Below are positions 48,274-56,837 of a stretch of 64,000 bases of DNA, one piece after another. Both the position numbers and the translations under genes were made by a program. The notes under the pieces were generated by a model. The model worked only from the letters and a program-made list of their open reading frames with translations. It was not told the DNA's origin and searched no databases. Source of the DNA: Armatimonas rosea (lineage in GTDB: Bacteria > Armatimonadota > Armatimonadia > Armatimonadales > Armatimonadaceae); contig NZ_JACHGW010000004.1 in NCBI RefSeq assembly GCF_014202505.1, positions 1 through 64,000 of the forward strand, given 5' to 3'. How positions within the stretch are numbered: the first letter of the stretch is position 1; every line of letters starts with the position of its first letter.

Positions 48274-49074
48274 CTAGTCCCGCTTCGCCACCGTGATCGG
48301 CTTCTTGCGCATCGCAAGCGCCACCGGCCGCTCCACATAGACCGCCAGCGCATTGGTGAGCTTGCGCCCCGGAGCCACGAGCGCCTTGCCGTCGAGGTAG
48401 AGCCCGGTCGAGGAGCCGCCGTCGTAGTTGAGCGCCTCCACCGCCCCTGCGGCCTTGAGCACCTTTGCCCACTCGGTCAGCGTGACAGGAGTCTTGGTGG
48501 CACAGAGGATAAGATCGCCGTTCTTGAGGACGCCCACACCGGCACGGGGGTCGGGTCTCTCCAGGAGCGGGCTAAAGCCAGACTTGCGCGGATTGACCAC
48601 GCTCTTGCCGTCTTTGAGCAGAGCAATCCCCCCCGCCAAGACGATATCGCTCTTGCCCCAGTCGGTGTGCCGGTCGATCCCATCGTTGCTGCGGATCGAC
48701 GCCACCCAGCCCTCGCCCTTCTTCACGTGGCGCAGACAGAGCGCCGCACCACGCCCCCCAAAGTGGACCAGCTTCTTGCCAATGACGATATCCCCCATCG
48801 GTTGGAGGCTCTTGGTATCGAAAAATGCCCCCGTGAGCACCACACGAGCGCCCCGTGTCGCCATCGACGCCAGGCTCTCGGAGCGTCCTACGCCGCCTTG
48901 AGCGAGCATCGGCTGGACGAGCACGCGATCGGAGTCCAGGCTGACCCGAACCACATGCACTGTCGCCCCACTGAGCACACGCACCTCTTGTTGGAGCGCC
49001 TGTGCCTCTGCATTGGCGACAGAGGCGGTTAGCCCCAAGAGACAGGTGAGAGACAGTAAAAATAGGGTCTTCAT
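48274..49074 (-). CDS. Secreted phosphodiester glycosidase (NAGPA domain)
   Basis: 266 residues from ATG 49074; a longer frame adds 16 unlikely residues. Signal peptide ends ANA|EAQAL near residue 22. The NAGPA domain is recognised by VLTGAFFDTKSLQPMG, GIALLKDGK and NYDGGSSTGLYLDGK. Family members hydrolyse sugar phosphodiesters, e.g. in exopolysaccharide or wall polymers. It follows the racemase in divergent-free order on the same strand, 28 nt upstream of it, and may be cotranscribed. Confidence 0.78.
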   Translation of the reverse strand: MKTLFLLSLTCLLGLTASVANAEAQALQQEVRVLSGATVHVVRVSLDSDRVLVQPMLAQGGVGRSESLASMATRGARVVLTGAFFDTKSLQPMGDIVIGKKLVHFGGRGAALCLRHVKKGEGWVASIRSNDGIDRHTDWGKSDIVLAGGIALLKDGKSVVNPRKSGFSPLLERPDPRAGVGVLKNGDLILCATKTPVTLTEWAKVLKAAGAVEALNYDGGSSTGLYLDGKALVAPGRKLTNALAVYVERPVALAMRKKPITVAKRD

Positions 49075-49167
49075 GGTGTACAGAAATCTTCGGCCCGACC
49101 CAAGGCCCATTCCACCGCGCATTTACCAGGATTGGCCCTGACCTGATTACCAGTTTTCCGCTTCTGG

Positions 49168-49173
49168 TAAAAT
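49168..49173 (+). promoter_or_regulatory. -10 element (TAAAAT), leaderless
   Basis: TAAAAT ends 7 nt before the ATG at 49181. Confidence 0.45.
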
Positions 49174-49180
49174 AGGCCTG

Positions 49181-49981
49181 ATGTACAATCAGCAGTCTCG
49201 GCCCCAGCTTCCGCGCCTCAGCTCACGCGACACCCCCCTCACGATCATCCTCATCGGAGCCAGTGCCCTCACTTTTCTGCTGGACTTCTTTCTGCGCGGC
49301 GACTGGCTGATTCGTGGCCTCGCCCTGACTGCCGAGAGCCTCCACTTTCCCTGGACCGTGGTGACGTGGCCGCTGCTGGGAACGGGGCTCTTGGGGACGA
49401 TCTTCACGGGGCTGTGGGTCTGGACCCTGGGCGGAAGCATGGAGCGCGCCTGGGGCACCGAGCGCCTGCTCAAGTTCTTCCTCGCCACGACCCTGGTGAC
49501 CAGCCTGACGGTACTGCCGGTGCTCCTCCTGCTGGGCACGCGGGGGGCTGTCTTTGCCGGACTCAGTATCGGCTTCTCCCCAGTGGCGCTGGCCTGGTGC
49601 TGGATCAACCGGCGGGAGACGATTCTCTTTAACTTTATCTTTCCCATCCCGGCGCTCTGGATCGCGGCCCTGACCGCGGCCTTTGTGTTCTTTGGGACAG
49701 CATCGGCGCTGGGCAATCCCTTTGCCGGCTTCGCGGGCCTGAGCGGGTGCGCGGCAGCGTGGTGGTGGGTGCGCGGCGGGCAGGAGTGGGCGGAGAAGCG
49801 CTTTGGCAAGCACAAAAATACCCCGAACCTGCGCTTTGCGGACCTAGACAAGGACATCCGTGGGGCCCGCCCTACCAACAACCCGTTTAAGAAGGCACGT
49901 GAGGAGCGCGAGCGCCAGGAGAGGGATAAGAAAATCGCCGAGATGTTCCGAAACTCAGGCTACAAGGATGAGCAAGAATGA
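49181..49981 (+). CDS. Rhomboid-like membrane protein without the catalytic serine motif
   Basis: 266 residues, about six membrane helices between residues 20 and 190, then a charged cytoplasmic tail (KKAREERERQERDKKIAEMF). The GSMERAWGTERLLKFF loop resembles the conserved GxxxE/W-R region of rhomboid relatives. Where rhomboids have GxSG, this protein reads FAGLSIGFSP, so it is probably an inactive relative. It overlaps the PAP2 gene by 4 nt. Confidence 0.6.
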   Translation: MYNQQSRPQLPRLSSRDTPLTIILIGASALTFLLDFFLRGDWLIRGLALTAESLHFPWTVVTWPLLGTGLLGTIFTGLWVWTLGGSMERAWGTERLLKFFLATTLVTSLTVLPVLLLLGTRGAVFAGLSIGFSPVALAWCWINRRETILFNFIFPIPALWIAALTAAFVFFGTASALGNPFAGFAGLSGCAAAWWWVRGGQEWAEKRFGKHKNTPNLRFADLDKDIRGARPTNNPFKKAREERERQERDKKIAEMFRNSGYKDEQE

Positions 49982-50730
49982 GTCTGGCTAGGCGGCTTGC
50001 CGCAGCGGCCGGGGCGACTGCGGCAGCGTTTCTCGGAAGAAAAGCCGCACGTAAGCTCCTGCCCCTGGTCGAGGTCGCGATCACGCCCGTGGCGCTGGGG
50101 GCGGCGGTCTCGGCGGGGGCGGTGGCCCTGTTCTTTAATATCGCCGACGATATCCGGGGGCAGGATGGGGTCTGGCGCTTCGACCACGATGGTCTCAACC
50201 TAGCGGAGTCCCTGCGCACCCCCGAACGAACGGCGCTGATGCGGACGGTATCGGATCTTGCGCGCCCGGATATTATGTCTGCCCTCGGGGCCGCGAGCAT
50301 GATTATCGCCTGGCGGAGCAAGAAGTGGCGCAACGAGGCGGTCTTGATGGCGGTGGTGCTCTCGGGCGGCGGTGCGATTATCGGGACGATCAAGTACCGG
50401 GTCGGGCGGCAGCGTCCCAACCTGGTCGAGGCGCTCGCGGTCGAGGAGACCTTCTCGTTTCCGTCGGGCCACTCGTTTATCGCGCTGTGCTTCTACGGAA
50501 CCCTGGCCTACTGGTGGATGAAGGGCAAGCCTCTCAAGCAGCGGCTCTGGATCGCGACCCTGGCGACCAAGTTTATCGCCCTGATCGGAGCGAGCCGTGT
50601 CTACCTGGGAGTCCACTACCCCAGCGATGTCCTGGCAGGCTACGCCGCGGCGGTTCCCTGGCTCACGGCGTGCCTCACCGCCTACGAAAAGTACGAGCGA
50701 CAGGTCGCTCTGCTGGAGTCTCGGGACTAG
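49978..50730 (+). CDS. PAP2-family phosphatase
   Basis: 250 residues, membrane-bound. The three-part PAP2 signature is complete: KYRVGRQRP (~139-147), FPSGHS (~163-168) and SRVYLGVHYPSDVLAG (~203-218). Such enzymes dephosphorylate undecaprenyl diphosphate, phosphatidate or similar lipids on the outer face. It has an extra N-terminal ~90 residues. Coupled to the rhomboid-like gene and followed after 3 nt by the RbsD/FucU gene. Confidence 0.88.
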   Translation: MSLARRLAAAAGATAAAFLGRKAARKLLPLVEVAITPVALGAAVSAGAVALFFNIADDIRGQDGVWRFDHDGLNLAESLRTPERTALMRTVSDLARPDIMSALGAASMIIAWRSKKWRNEAVLMAVVLSGGGAIIGTIKYRVGRQRPNLVEALAVEETFSFPSGHSFIALCFYGTLAYWWMKGKPLKQRLWIATLATKFIALIGASRVYLGVHYPSDVLAGYAAAVPWLTACLTAYEKYERQVALLESRD

Positions 50731-50733
50731 CCA

Positions 50734-51186
50734 ATGCTCAGCACACGCCTCCTCCACCCCGAGATCCTCCGTGCCCTGGCGATGGCGGGCCACCGTGCGA
50801 AGGTGCTCATCACCGACGGTAACTACCCGCACAGCACGAAGTCCAACCCCGCCGCGACGCGGGTCTTTCTGAACCTCGCACCGGGAACGGTAAAGGTCAC
50901 CGAGGTGCTCGCGGCCCTTACGAGTGTCATCCCCATTGAGAGTGCCGAGGTGATGCAGTCCGAAGATGGCACCGAGCCCCCGATCTGGTCGGGGTTTTGC
51001 GCCCTGCTCCCCGAGCTCGCCCTCACCGAGCGCCCCCTCCCCGCGTTCTATACCGCCGCCCTCGCCCCCGATGTCGCACTCCTGATCGCGACCGGCGAGC
51101 AGCAGCCCTACGCCAATCTCCTCCTCACCATCGGTGTCCTCTGGCCCGAGGACTCGGCCCACGACAAAGCCGCAATTGTAAAATAG
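50734..51186 (+). CDS. RbsD/FucU-family sugar mutarotase
   Basis: 150 residues. His in AMAGHRAKVLITDGNYPH and the C-terminal PYANLLLTIG are typical of D-ribose pyranase/L-fucose mutarotase proteins, which interconvert sugar anomers. No sugar transporter or kinase is nearby, so the sugar is unknown. Last gene of a three-gene run. Confidence 0.82.
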   Translation: MLSTRLLHPEILRALAMAGHRAKVLITDGNYPHSTKSNPAATRVFLNLAPGTVKVTEVLAALTSVIPIESAEVMQSEDGTEPPIWSGFCALLPELALTERPLPAFYTAALAPDVALLIATGEQQPYANLLLTIGVLWPEDSAHDKAAIVK

Positions 51187-51279
51187 CCCGTTTTTTTCGG
51201 GCAGTGCGAGGGGTTGAAAATCCCTCGCCTTCGTTCGCCCCACCGCTTGTAGGACATGCGCCCATTTTTTCGTCTTGCC

Positions 51280-51308
51280 TTGACAGCGCGTCTGTCTTTC
51301 GATAAACT
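51280..51308 (+). promoter_or_regulatory. Promoter of the ferritin-like gene
   Basis: TTGACA (51280-51285), 17-bp spacer, TAAACT (51303-51308). The expected leader is ~30 nt, one of the few non-leaderless host promoters here. Confidence 0.65.
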
Positions 51309-51344
51309 TTGCAAAACAAAGTACTTTGATTAAGGCTGTTAAAA

Positions 51345-52088
51345 ATGCAAGACTGGCTCGACTACTTCCAGGCACGACGTGCGACCCGCCCCCACTTTTC
51401 GTTTACGCCACCGGCGCTCTCTCGCATGACCGAGCAGGCGCTCGTGCACTCGCTGCGCCGCTTTGAGCTTGGGGAGTCCGGTGATGGCAACCGCCTCAAG
51501 GCGCATGCCGCCGCCCTTGGGGAGCCCGCCTATGAACAAGCGATCGCTCTCTTTATCCAGGAGGAGCAAGACCACGCACGGTGGCTTGGAGAGCTACTCG
51601 CGACCCTCAATGTCTCCCCGCTAACCTGGCACTGGAGCGATGCCCTCTTTGTTTGGTTGCGGCGGCGGATGGGGCTCAAGACGGAGCTCTGTGTGTTACT
51701 GGTAGCGGAGATGATCGCCAAGCGCTACTACGCCGCCCTCCGCGCTGGGATCCCCGACGAAGAGTGCCAGCGGCTCTTCGCGCAGATCTGTCTCGATGAG
51801 GAGGGGCATCTCGCGTTTCATACAGCCTACCTCACCGAGGCCTTTCGGCCATGGTCAGCCCCCGCGTGCCTCATGATCTGGCTCCTGTGGTGGGGCTTCT
51901 ACCGGGCCGCCTGCCTTGCGGTCCTGCTCGACCACCGCGCCATCTTAAAAGCGACCGGTGTCTCTCCCGCGCGGTTCTGGAGCGATACGGGGCGCATCTT
52001 TGCCGGAATCTCGGGGCAGATCTTCGGGGGTGAGGGAGTGGCCGTCTGCACGGGCACTCCCCACCTACCGGAGCCTCAGTCGATATAG
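51345..52088 (+). CDS. Ferritin-like di-iron protein
   Basis: 247 residues. Helix motifs QEEQDHARW (Glu73/74, His77), VAEMIAKRYY (Glu122) and CLDEEGHLAFH (Glu152/153, His155) supply the ligands of a di-iron four-helix bundle. A hydrophobic C-terminal stretch (CLMIWLLWWGFYRAACLAVLL) suggests membrane association. An oxidase or iron-binding role is likely. The end overlaps the convergent PSD1 gene by 13 nt. Confidence 0.7.
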   Translation: MQDWLDYFQARRATRPHFSFTPPALSRMTEQALVHSLRRFELGESGDGNRLKAHAAALGEPAYEQAIALFIQEEQDHARWLGELLATLNVSPLTWHWSDALFVWLRRRMGLKTELCVLLVAEMIAKRYYAALRAGIPDEECQRLFAQICLDEEGHLAFHTAYLTEAFRPWSAPACLMIWLLWWGFYRAACLAVLLDHRAILKATGVSPARFWSDTGRIFAGISGQIFGGEGVAVCTGTPHLPEPQSI

Positions 52089-54937
52089 AGGAACTCGTTG
52101 GTCATCAGGAGCGCTTGGGCATAGCGCTCCCACTTGCTCAGAGGCACCGGGGGAGCGGGAGGCGGCCCGCCAAAGTCGCGTTCGGCGCGCCAGGCCTGGC
52201 GCTTGGCCCCCGTGAGGGTGACCGCAGGTGCCCAGGCAAACCCGTCGGTGTTCTCGTTGGTGCGGCAGTCCACCACAAAATCGAGCGTGTCGCCCCGCTT
52301 GACCTCGACCGCGGTGAGCTTTGTCTCCGCCTGGCTCTTCTGGGCGATCCACTCCCCCAGCACGCCGTTGCGCGAGTGCACAATCCGCCCCCGCACCCCA
52401 TCACCCACGGCTCCAGGGTGGTTGAGGGTCCCACTCACATTCACCGTGCCCTCGAGCGGGCTCACCCAGCGGCGGATCACCTGGTGCTTCGGGTCGCCGG
52501 GGTGTCCGCCCTCGCGGCTCAGGAACACCCAGCCATCGACAGGGTCCGGGAGCTTTGTCCCCACTCGCCACTGGCCGTCGATAAAGGCCTTGAACTCATG
52601 AAACGCCGCGGTCCGTCCTTGGGCATCATCGACCAGCCCCCAGCCGTAGCGCCATGCTCCACCACTCTGCGAGTCCGCCTTGAGCGCGGCCTTGTCGGGG
52701 GCGATGAGATACGAAAGCGCCAGATCCAGCTCCGCCTTGGTGGGAGTCCGGCCCAGGAGCCGCTTGTAGAGAACCACCACCTTCTCGGTCTCGTCCTTGC
52801 CCGTCACCGCGCTTGCCAAGGCGCGTGCCTGATCGGCGGCGAGCGGCGAGTTCATCAGGAAGAGCGCTTGCTGGGGCACGATGGTCTTGAAGCGCTGGGG
52901 GCTGCTCTGATCGGGCGTGGCAAAGTCCAGGGTCTTGAAGATTCCGGGGAGGTTCTGGCGCTCGATAAAGCCGTAGACCGCACGGCGCTTGGTGTAGCTT
53001 CCCGTCCAGAGCTCCTCACTCTTGCCGCCCACCTTACTCATGTCCAGCGTCCCTGCCGCCAAGAGCAGGCTATCGCGCAGCTGCTCCATCTCCAAGCGCC
53101 GCCGGTTCTGTCGCCCGTAGAGCCGGTTCTCTGGGTCTTTGAGAAACGCGGCCTCGGTGGCATCGCTGCTCTGCATCCAAGTCGCCGAGAGCAGGATCTT
53201 CTTATGGAGCTTCTTGAGGCTCCAGCCCTCTTCCATCAGGCTAGACGCTAGCCAGTCCAGCAGCTCCGGGTGGGTGGGTTTCTCCCCTTGACGTCCAAAG
53301 TCCGACGGCGTCCGTACGATCCCGGTGCCAAAGTGCAGGAGCCAGATACGGTTTGCGATCACACGGGCAGTGAGGGGGTTGTTCTTGTCCGTGATCGCTT
53401 TGGCGAGCTCCAGCCTCCCCCCCGTGGGGAACTCGGGCTGGTTGTCCCCCGCGACACAAGTCAGGAAGTGGCGTGGGGCGGGATCGCCGGGACTGCCAGG
53501 ATTTCCTCGCTTGAAGACCACGCCCGGCCGCGGGTTTCCCTCACGCAGGGCATGGGCAAACTCAGGCTTGGGGGGATAGCTCCCCTTGAGCGTCTCCATG
53601 GTCTTGTCAAGCTCCGCCAGCCGGTCTCTCTTGGCGGGATCGAACGACGGTAAGAGAGCCGTGCGCTGCGCGTCGTTGGGGAGCTCATTCTCCCGGAAGC
53701 CCTGGAGAGTTTTCTGTAGCTCCGGTGTCGCGGTCCCTGCCTTCACGGTCTCCCGCAGGCGCTTGACCTCGCTACGAAGGGTCGCCTCTCGCTCGTTCTT
53801 GGCCGCTTGGAACTTTCCATCGTGCTGCTCGTACGGTTCGCGGACCGCCTTGGGGGAGATCGCTGGCTCGTACTCGTCGCTAGAGGCAAAGATCGCGTAG
53901 AGCCCGTAGTAGTCCTTGGCGGGGATGGGATCGAACTTATGGTCGTGGCAGCGCGCACAGGCGACCGTCATGGCCTGCATCCCACGCATCGTCACATCAA
54001 TCCGGTCGTCGATGATGTCGTGGAGGTTATTGATAAAGCGCCGCCCAAGGGTCAGATACCCCAGTGCCGCCAGATGATGCCGGTCGTCGCCCTGCACCAA
54101 CCGGTCCGCCGCGAGCTGGTACTGCAAGAACTGATCGTAGGGCAGGTCCTCGTTGAACGACTGGATCAGCCAGTCACGGTAGGTGTAGGCATGGTAGTAG
54201 TTGCGGTCGTCGGTGAAGACATAGCCCTTGGTATCGGAGTACCGGGCGATATCCATCCAGAAGCGCGCCATCCGCTCCCCGTAGCGGGGCGATGCCAGGA
54301 GTCGGTCTACTGCCTGCCCCCAAGCATCGGGTGCCTTATCGGCCACGAAAGTGGCGATCTCATCGGCGCTGGGCGGCAGGCCCGTGAGCTCGTAGCTCGC
54401 CCGGCGCAAGAGGGTTCGTCGGTCGGCGTAGGCAGTGGGTTTCTGCTTCGCCCCTTCCAGCCGCGCAAGGACGAAGTTATCGATGCTGTTTCGCGGCCAG
54501 GCCTTAAGTACGACTGCCGGTGGCGTAGGCTTCTTGAGTGGCTCCAGCGACCAGAGCTTTCCGCCTACCATTCCCTTGAGCTCCGGCCAGGGTGCGCCGG
54601 CCTTGGCCCAGCCCTCGATCGCCGAGATCTTCTCCGGTGCGAGCACCGCGTTGCCCTGCGGCATGCGCGGCTTCCCCCCCTCGCCCTTGACACGTTTGAC
54701 GATCTCCGCGGCCATAGCGGGCGTGACGGGAGCATCGAGCCGCAGGCCGCCGAGCGCGTTGTCCTTGCTATGACAACCGAGGCACGACGCCACAAAAGTC
54801 GGGCGGACCTGGGTCTCAAAGAGCTGGACGACCTCAGGGCTGGCGGGGGCGGGTTTGGCCTTGTCCTGGGAGAGTGCGGGCAGGAGCGCGGTCGCAGCCA
54901 GCCCCAGTGCGGCAAGAATTCCGGCAAGTCGTTGCAT
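52076..54937 (-). CDS. PSD1 cytochrome-domain protein (DUF1549/DUF1553)
   Basis: 953 residues from ATG 54937, 6 nt after TATAAT. Signal peptide ends ALS|QDKAK. A c-type heme motif CLGCH near residue 60 marks the planctomycete cytochrome C-like domain; DUF1549 follows (RRASYELTGLPPSADEI, RFWMDIARYSDTKGY), then DUF1553 (RVIANRIWLLHFGTGIV, LMNSPLAADQARALA). The C-terminal part is beta-sandwich, possibly a binding module. Such proteins are abundant in Planctomycetes and Verrucomicrobia and tied to polysaccharide degradation. Exported; electron partner unknown. Confidence 0.88.
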   Translation of the reverse strand: MQRLAGILAALGLAATALLPALSQDKAKPAPASPEVVQLFETQVRPTFVASCLGCHSKDNALGGLRLDAPVTPAMAAEIVKRVKGEGGKPRMPQGNAVLAPEKISAIEGWAKAGAPWPELKGMVGGKLWSLEPLKKPTPPAVVLKAWPRNSIDNFVLARLEGAKQKPTAYADRRTLLRRASYELTGLPPSADEIATFVADKAPDAWGQAVDRLLASPRYGERMARFWMDIARYSDTKGYVFTDDRNYYHAYTYRDWLIQSFNEDLPYDQFLQYQLAADRLVQGDDRHHLAALGYLTLGRRFINNLHDIIDDRIDVTMRGMQAMTVACARCHDHKFDPIPAKDYYGLYAIFASSDEYEPAISPKAVREPYEQHDGKFQAAKNEREATLRSEVKRLRETVKAGTATPELQKTLQGFRENELPNDAQRTALLPSFDPAKRDRLAELDKTMETLKGSYPPKPEFAHALREGNPRPGVVFKRGNPGSPGDPAPRHFLTCVAGDNQPEFPTGGRLELAKAITDKNNPLTARVIANRIWLLHFGTGIVRTPSDFGRQGEKPTHPELLDWLASSLMEEGWSLKKLHKKILLSATWMQSSDATEAAFLKDPENRLYGRQNRRRLEMEQLRDSLLLAAGTLDMSKVGGKSEELWTGSYTKRRAVYGFIERQNLPGIFKTLDFATPDQSSPQRFKTIVPQQALFLMNSPLAADQARALASAVTGKDETEKVVVLYKRLLGRTPTKAELDLALSYLIAPDKAALKADSQSGGAWRYGWGLVDDAQGRTAAFHEFKAFIDGQWRVGTKLPDPVDGWVFLSREGGHPGDPKHQVIRRWVSPLEGTVNVSGTLNHPGAVGDGVRGRIVHSRNGVLGEWIAQKSQAETKLTAVEVKRGDTLDFVVDCRTNENTDGFAWAPAVTLTGAKRQAWRAERDFGGPPPAPPVPLSKWERYAQALLMTNEFLYID

Positions 54938-54943
54938 GCCAGG

Positions 54944-54949
54944 ATTATA
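54944..54949 (-). promoter_or_regulatory. -10 element (TATAAT), leaderless
   Basis: Perfect TATAAT ending 6 nt before the ATG at 54937. Confidence 0.55.
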
Positions 54950-55002
54950 CCGTTTTGTCCCGCGGTTAGGGGCGCTCCCGTTCACCCAGAGGGTACCCGG
55001 GA

Positions 55003-55096
55003 GCGTCAACGAGCCTGCGGCTGGGAAGGGCTTCACCCATAGGGCTCACTTATGGCCGAAGGCCTTTGCGGCGGAGCCTGCGACGCCCGTTGACGC
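55003..55096. repeat. Intergenic palindromic element, diverged copy 3
   Basis: Ends are a 9-bp inverted repeat GCGTCAACG/CGTTGACGC. The inside has GCCGAAGGC...GCGGCGGAG...CGACGCCC, similar to the right half of the element at 5754-5867. It fills the gap before rluD. Confidence 0.45.
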
Positions 55097-55115
55097 CCCG
55101 CTCTAACCGGGGCGA

Positions 55116-56036
55116 TCAGCTGGGATGGTTGCGGCGGTAGGCGGCGAGGATTCCGCGCATGTAGCCGGGAAGCGGTGCCTCAAACGAGAGCTCCTCGCCC
55201 GTGCGGGGGTGGGTGAACTCCAGCTTGCAGGCATGGAGCGCCTGGCCCTTGGTCTCGATATCGAGCTTGCGTAGGCCACCGTAGACCGAGTCACCCACAA
55301 CCGGATAGCCCGCAAACTGGCAGTGGACACGAATCTGGTGCGTGCGCCCGGTCCGTAGCCGGCACTGGATCAGGGTCATCGGCCCCAGCCGCTCTAGCAC
55401 ATGGACCTCCGTGGCGGCATCCCGGCCCTCGCCGGGCTCGCTGATCGCCATCTTGTGCCGGTCGCCGGGGTGGCGGTCGATGGGCGCTTCGATCACGGCA
55501 TCGTCGAAGTGGGGACTCCCCCAGACGAGGGCCACATAGGTCCGCTTGGCGCTCCGGTCCTGGATCTGCTCCTGGAGCTTGCGGTGCGCGACATCGTTCT
55601 TGGCGACCACGAGCAGGCCCGATGTGTCCTTGTCCAGTCGGTGGACTATTCCCGGACGCTCCTCCCCCCCGATCCCAGAGAGCTTCCCTTTGCAGTGAGC
55701 GAGTAGCGCATGCACGAGTGTCCCTGTGCGCGCGCCGGGCGCAGGATGCACCACCATTCCCTTGGCCTTGTTGACGACCAAGAGATCGTCGTCCTCGTAG
55801 ACAATCGTCAGCGGAATCGCCTCAGGAACCAGCTCCGTGGGCTTGACCGGCGGCGGGGTCACGGCAATCGTGTCCCCGACTTGGGTCTTGTAGGAAACCT
55901 TAACCGCTTTCCCATTGACCAGCACCGCGCCCTCGTCGATCCAGCGCGCCGCCTGTGCCCGTGAGACCTCAGGAAGATGTGCGGCGAGAAACGCATCGAG
56001 TCGTCCCCCCGCTTCTGCAACCACTAACTCAATCAT
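55116..56036 (-). CDS. rluD: 23S rRNA pseudouridine synthase, RluD type
   Basis: 306 residues. N-terminal S4 RNA-binding domain (RLDAFLAAHLPEVSRAQAARWI), catalytic Asp in GIVHRLDKDTSG and CRLRTGRTHQIRVH near the end. It modifies uridines in helix 69 of 23S rRNA in E. coli. Downstream of lspA - lgt - SUMF1 with a 4-nt overlap; the ileS-lspA-rluD linkage is common in bacteria. Confidence 0.9.
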   Translation of the reverse strand: MIELVVAEAGGRLDAFLAAHLPEVSRAQAARWIDEGAVLVNGKAVKVSYKTQVGDTIAVTPPPVKPTELVPEAIPLTIVYEDDDLLVVNKAKGMVVHPAPGARTGTLVHALLAHCKGKLSGIGGEERPGIVHRLDKDTSGLLVVAKNDVAHRKLQEQIQDRSAKRTYVALVWGSPHFDDAVIEAPIDRHPGDRHKMAISEPGEGRDAATEVHVLERLGPMTLIQCRLRTGRTHQIRVHCQFAGYPVVGDSVYGGLRKLDIETKGQALHACKLEFTHPRTGEELSFEAPLPGYMRGILAAYRRNHPS

Positions 56037-56833
56037 AATGCCCTTTCAAGAGGCGAATCCGGAAGAAATACCCCGCGAAATCCGAGGTTGGTAAAGGTCG
56101 AGTGCGGCAAGAATCGGCTACGATGGGCGCAGTGGAACCAGTCTTCCCCCGACGTATCCCAGGCCCCTCCCCGCGCGACACGGTGGGTGCCGTCCTCTGG
56201 CCCATGCGGGTTGCTTGCCTTGCAGTGCTGGTAGTATCCTGCCTCGTACCAGTCCTGGCACCACTCCCACACCAATCCTGCCATGTCTAAAACACCGTAG
56301 GGAGACGCCCCAGTGGGGTACGAACCAACAGGGACGGTTCCGTTGCCCCTTCCAAAGCCGTGCGTGCTAAAACGCAGCGCCGTGGGGATAAAGCTGTCCC
56401 CCCAAGGAAACCGCTGGCCTGTCTCACCACGCGCCGCTTTTTCCCACTGGGCCTCGGTTGGGAGCAGGAGCCCCGCCCAAGAGCAGTAGGCAAGCGCATC
56501 CCGGTGGTTGACCTTTACCATAGGGTGCCCTTCTTTCCCGTCCCACTTCCCCCCCCAACCGAACCCCCCAGGAGGCTTGGGCATCTCCCCAGGCTGGCTG
56601 GCTTGCGACGACTGAAAATTGGGATTCTCGCGCACAAACTCCTGGTACATCGCCACAGTCACCGGCGTTTTTCCGATCTGAAACTCCGCAAGCGTGATCG
56701 TTTGCCGAGGGGCCTGATCGTCACGGGTATCGTCCCCACGCAGAAACGCACCCGCCGGAATCGTAACCCGCTGGGCGTGGTACTCGTCGCGTGTTCGTGG
56801 CGGCACAAACCCGGTACCACGGCTCTTGGGCAC
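56033..56833 (-). CDS. SUMF1/formylglycine-generating-enzyme-like protein
   Basis: 266 residues from GTG 56833, with AAGGGGG 9 nt upstream and the lgt stop just before it; the longer frame would overlap lgt. The FGE-sulfatase domain spans nearly all: RVTIPAGAFLRGDD, LPTEAQWEKAARGE, GLVWEWCQDWYE and RVARGGAWDTSGEDWFHCAHRSRF. Only one Cys lies at the usual two-Cys active site, so formylglycine formation is doubtful; many relatives bind or modify other substrates. It sits within a conserved lipoprotein/ribosome operon. Confidence 0.75.
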   Translation of the reverse strand: MPKSRGTGFVPPRTRDEYHAQRVTIPAGAFLRGDDTRDDQAPRQTITLAEFQIGKTPVTVAMYQEFVRENPNFQSSQASQPGEMPKPPGGFGWGGKWDGKEGHPMVKVNHRDALAYCSWAGLLLPTEAQWEKAARGETGQRFPWGDSFIPTALRFSTHGFGRGNGTVPVGSYPTGASPYGVLDMAGLVWEWCQDWYEAGYYQHCKASNPHGPEDGTHRVARGGAWDTSGEDWFHCAHRSRFLPHSTFTNLGFRGVFLPDSPLERAL

Positions 56834-56837
56834 TGGG

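Noticed and set aside
51187-51205. GCCCG-T7-CGGGC after the RbsD/FucU gene as a terminator
   Set aside because: The T-run is the loop, not the tail; a 5-bp stem is too weak to claim.
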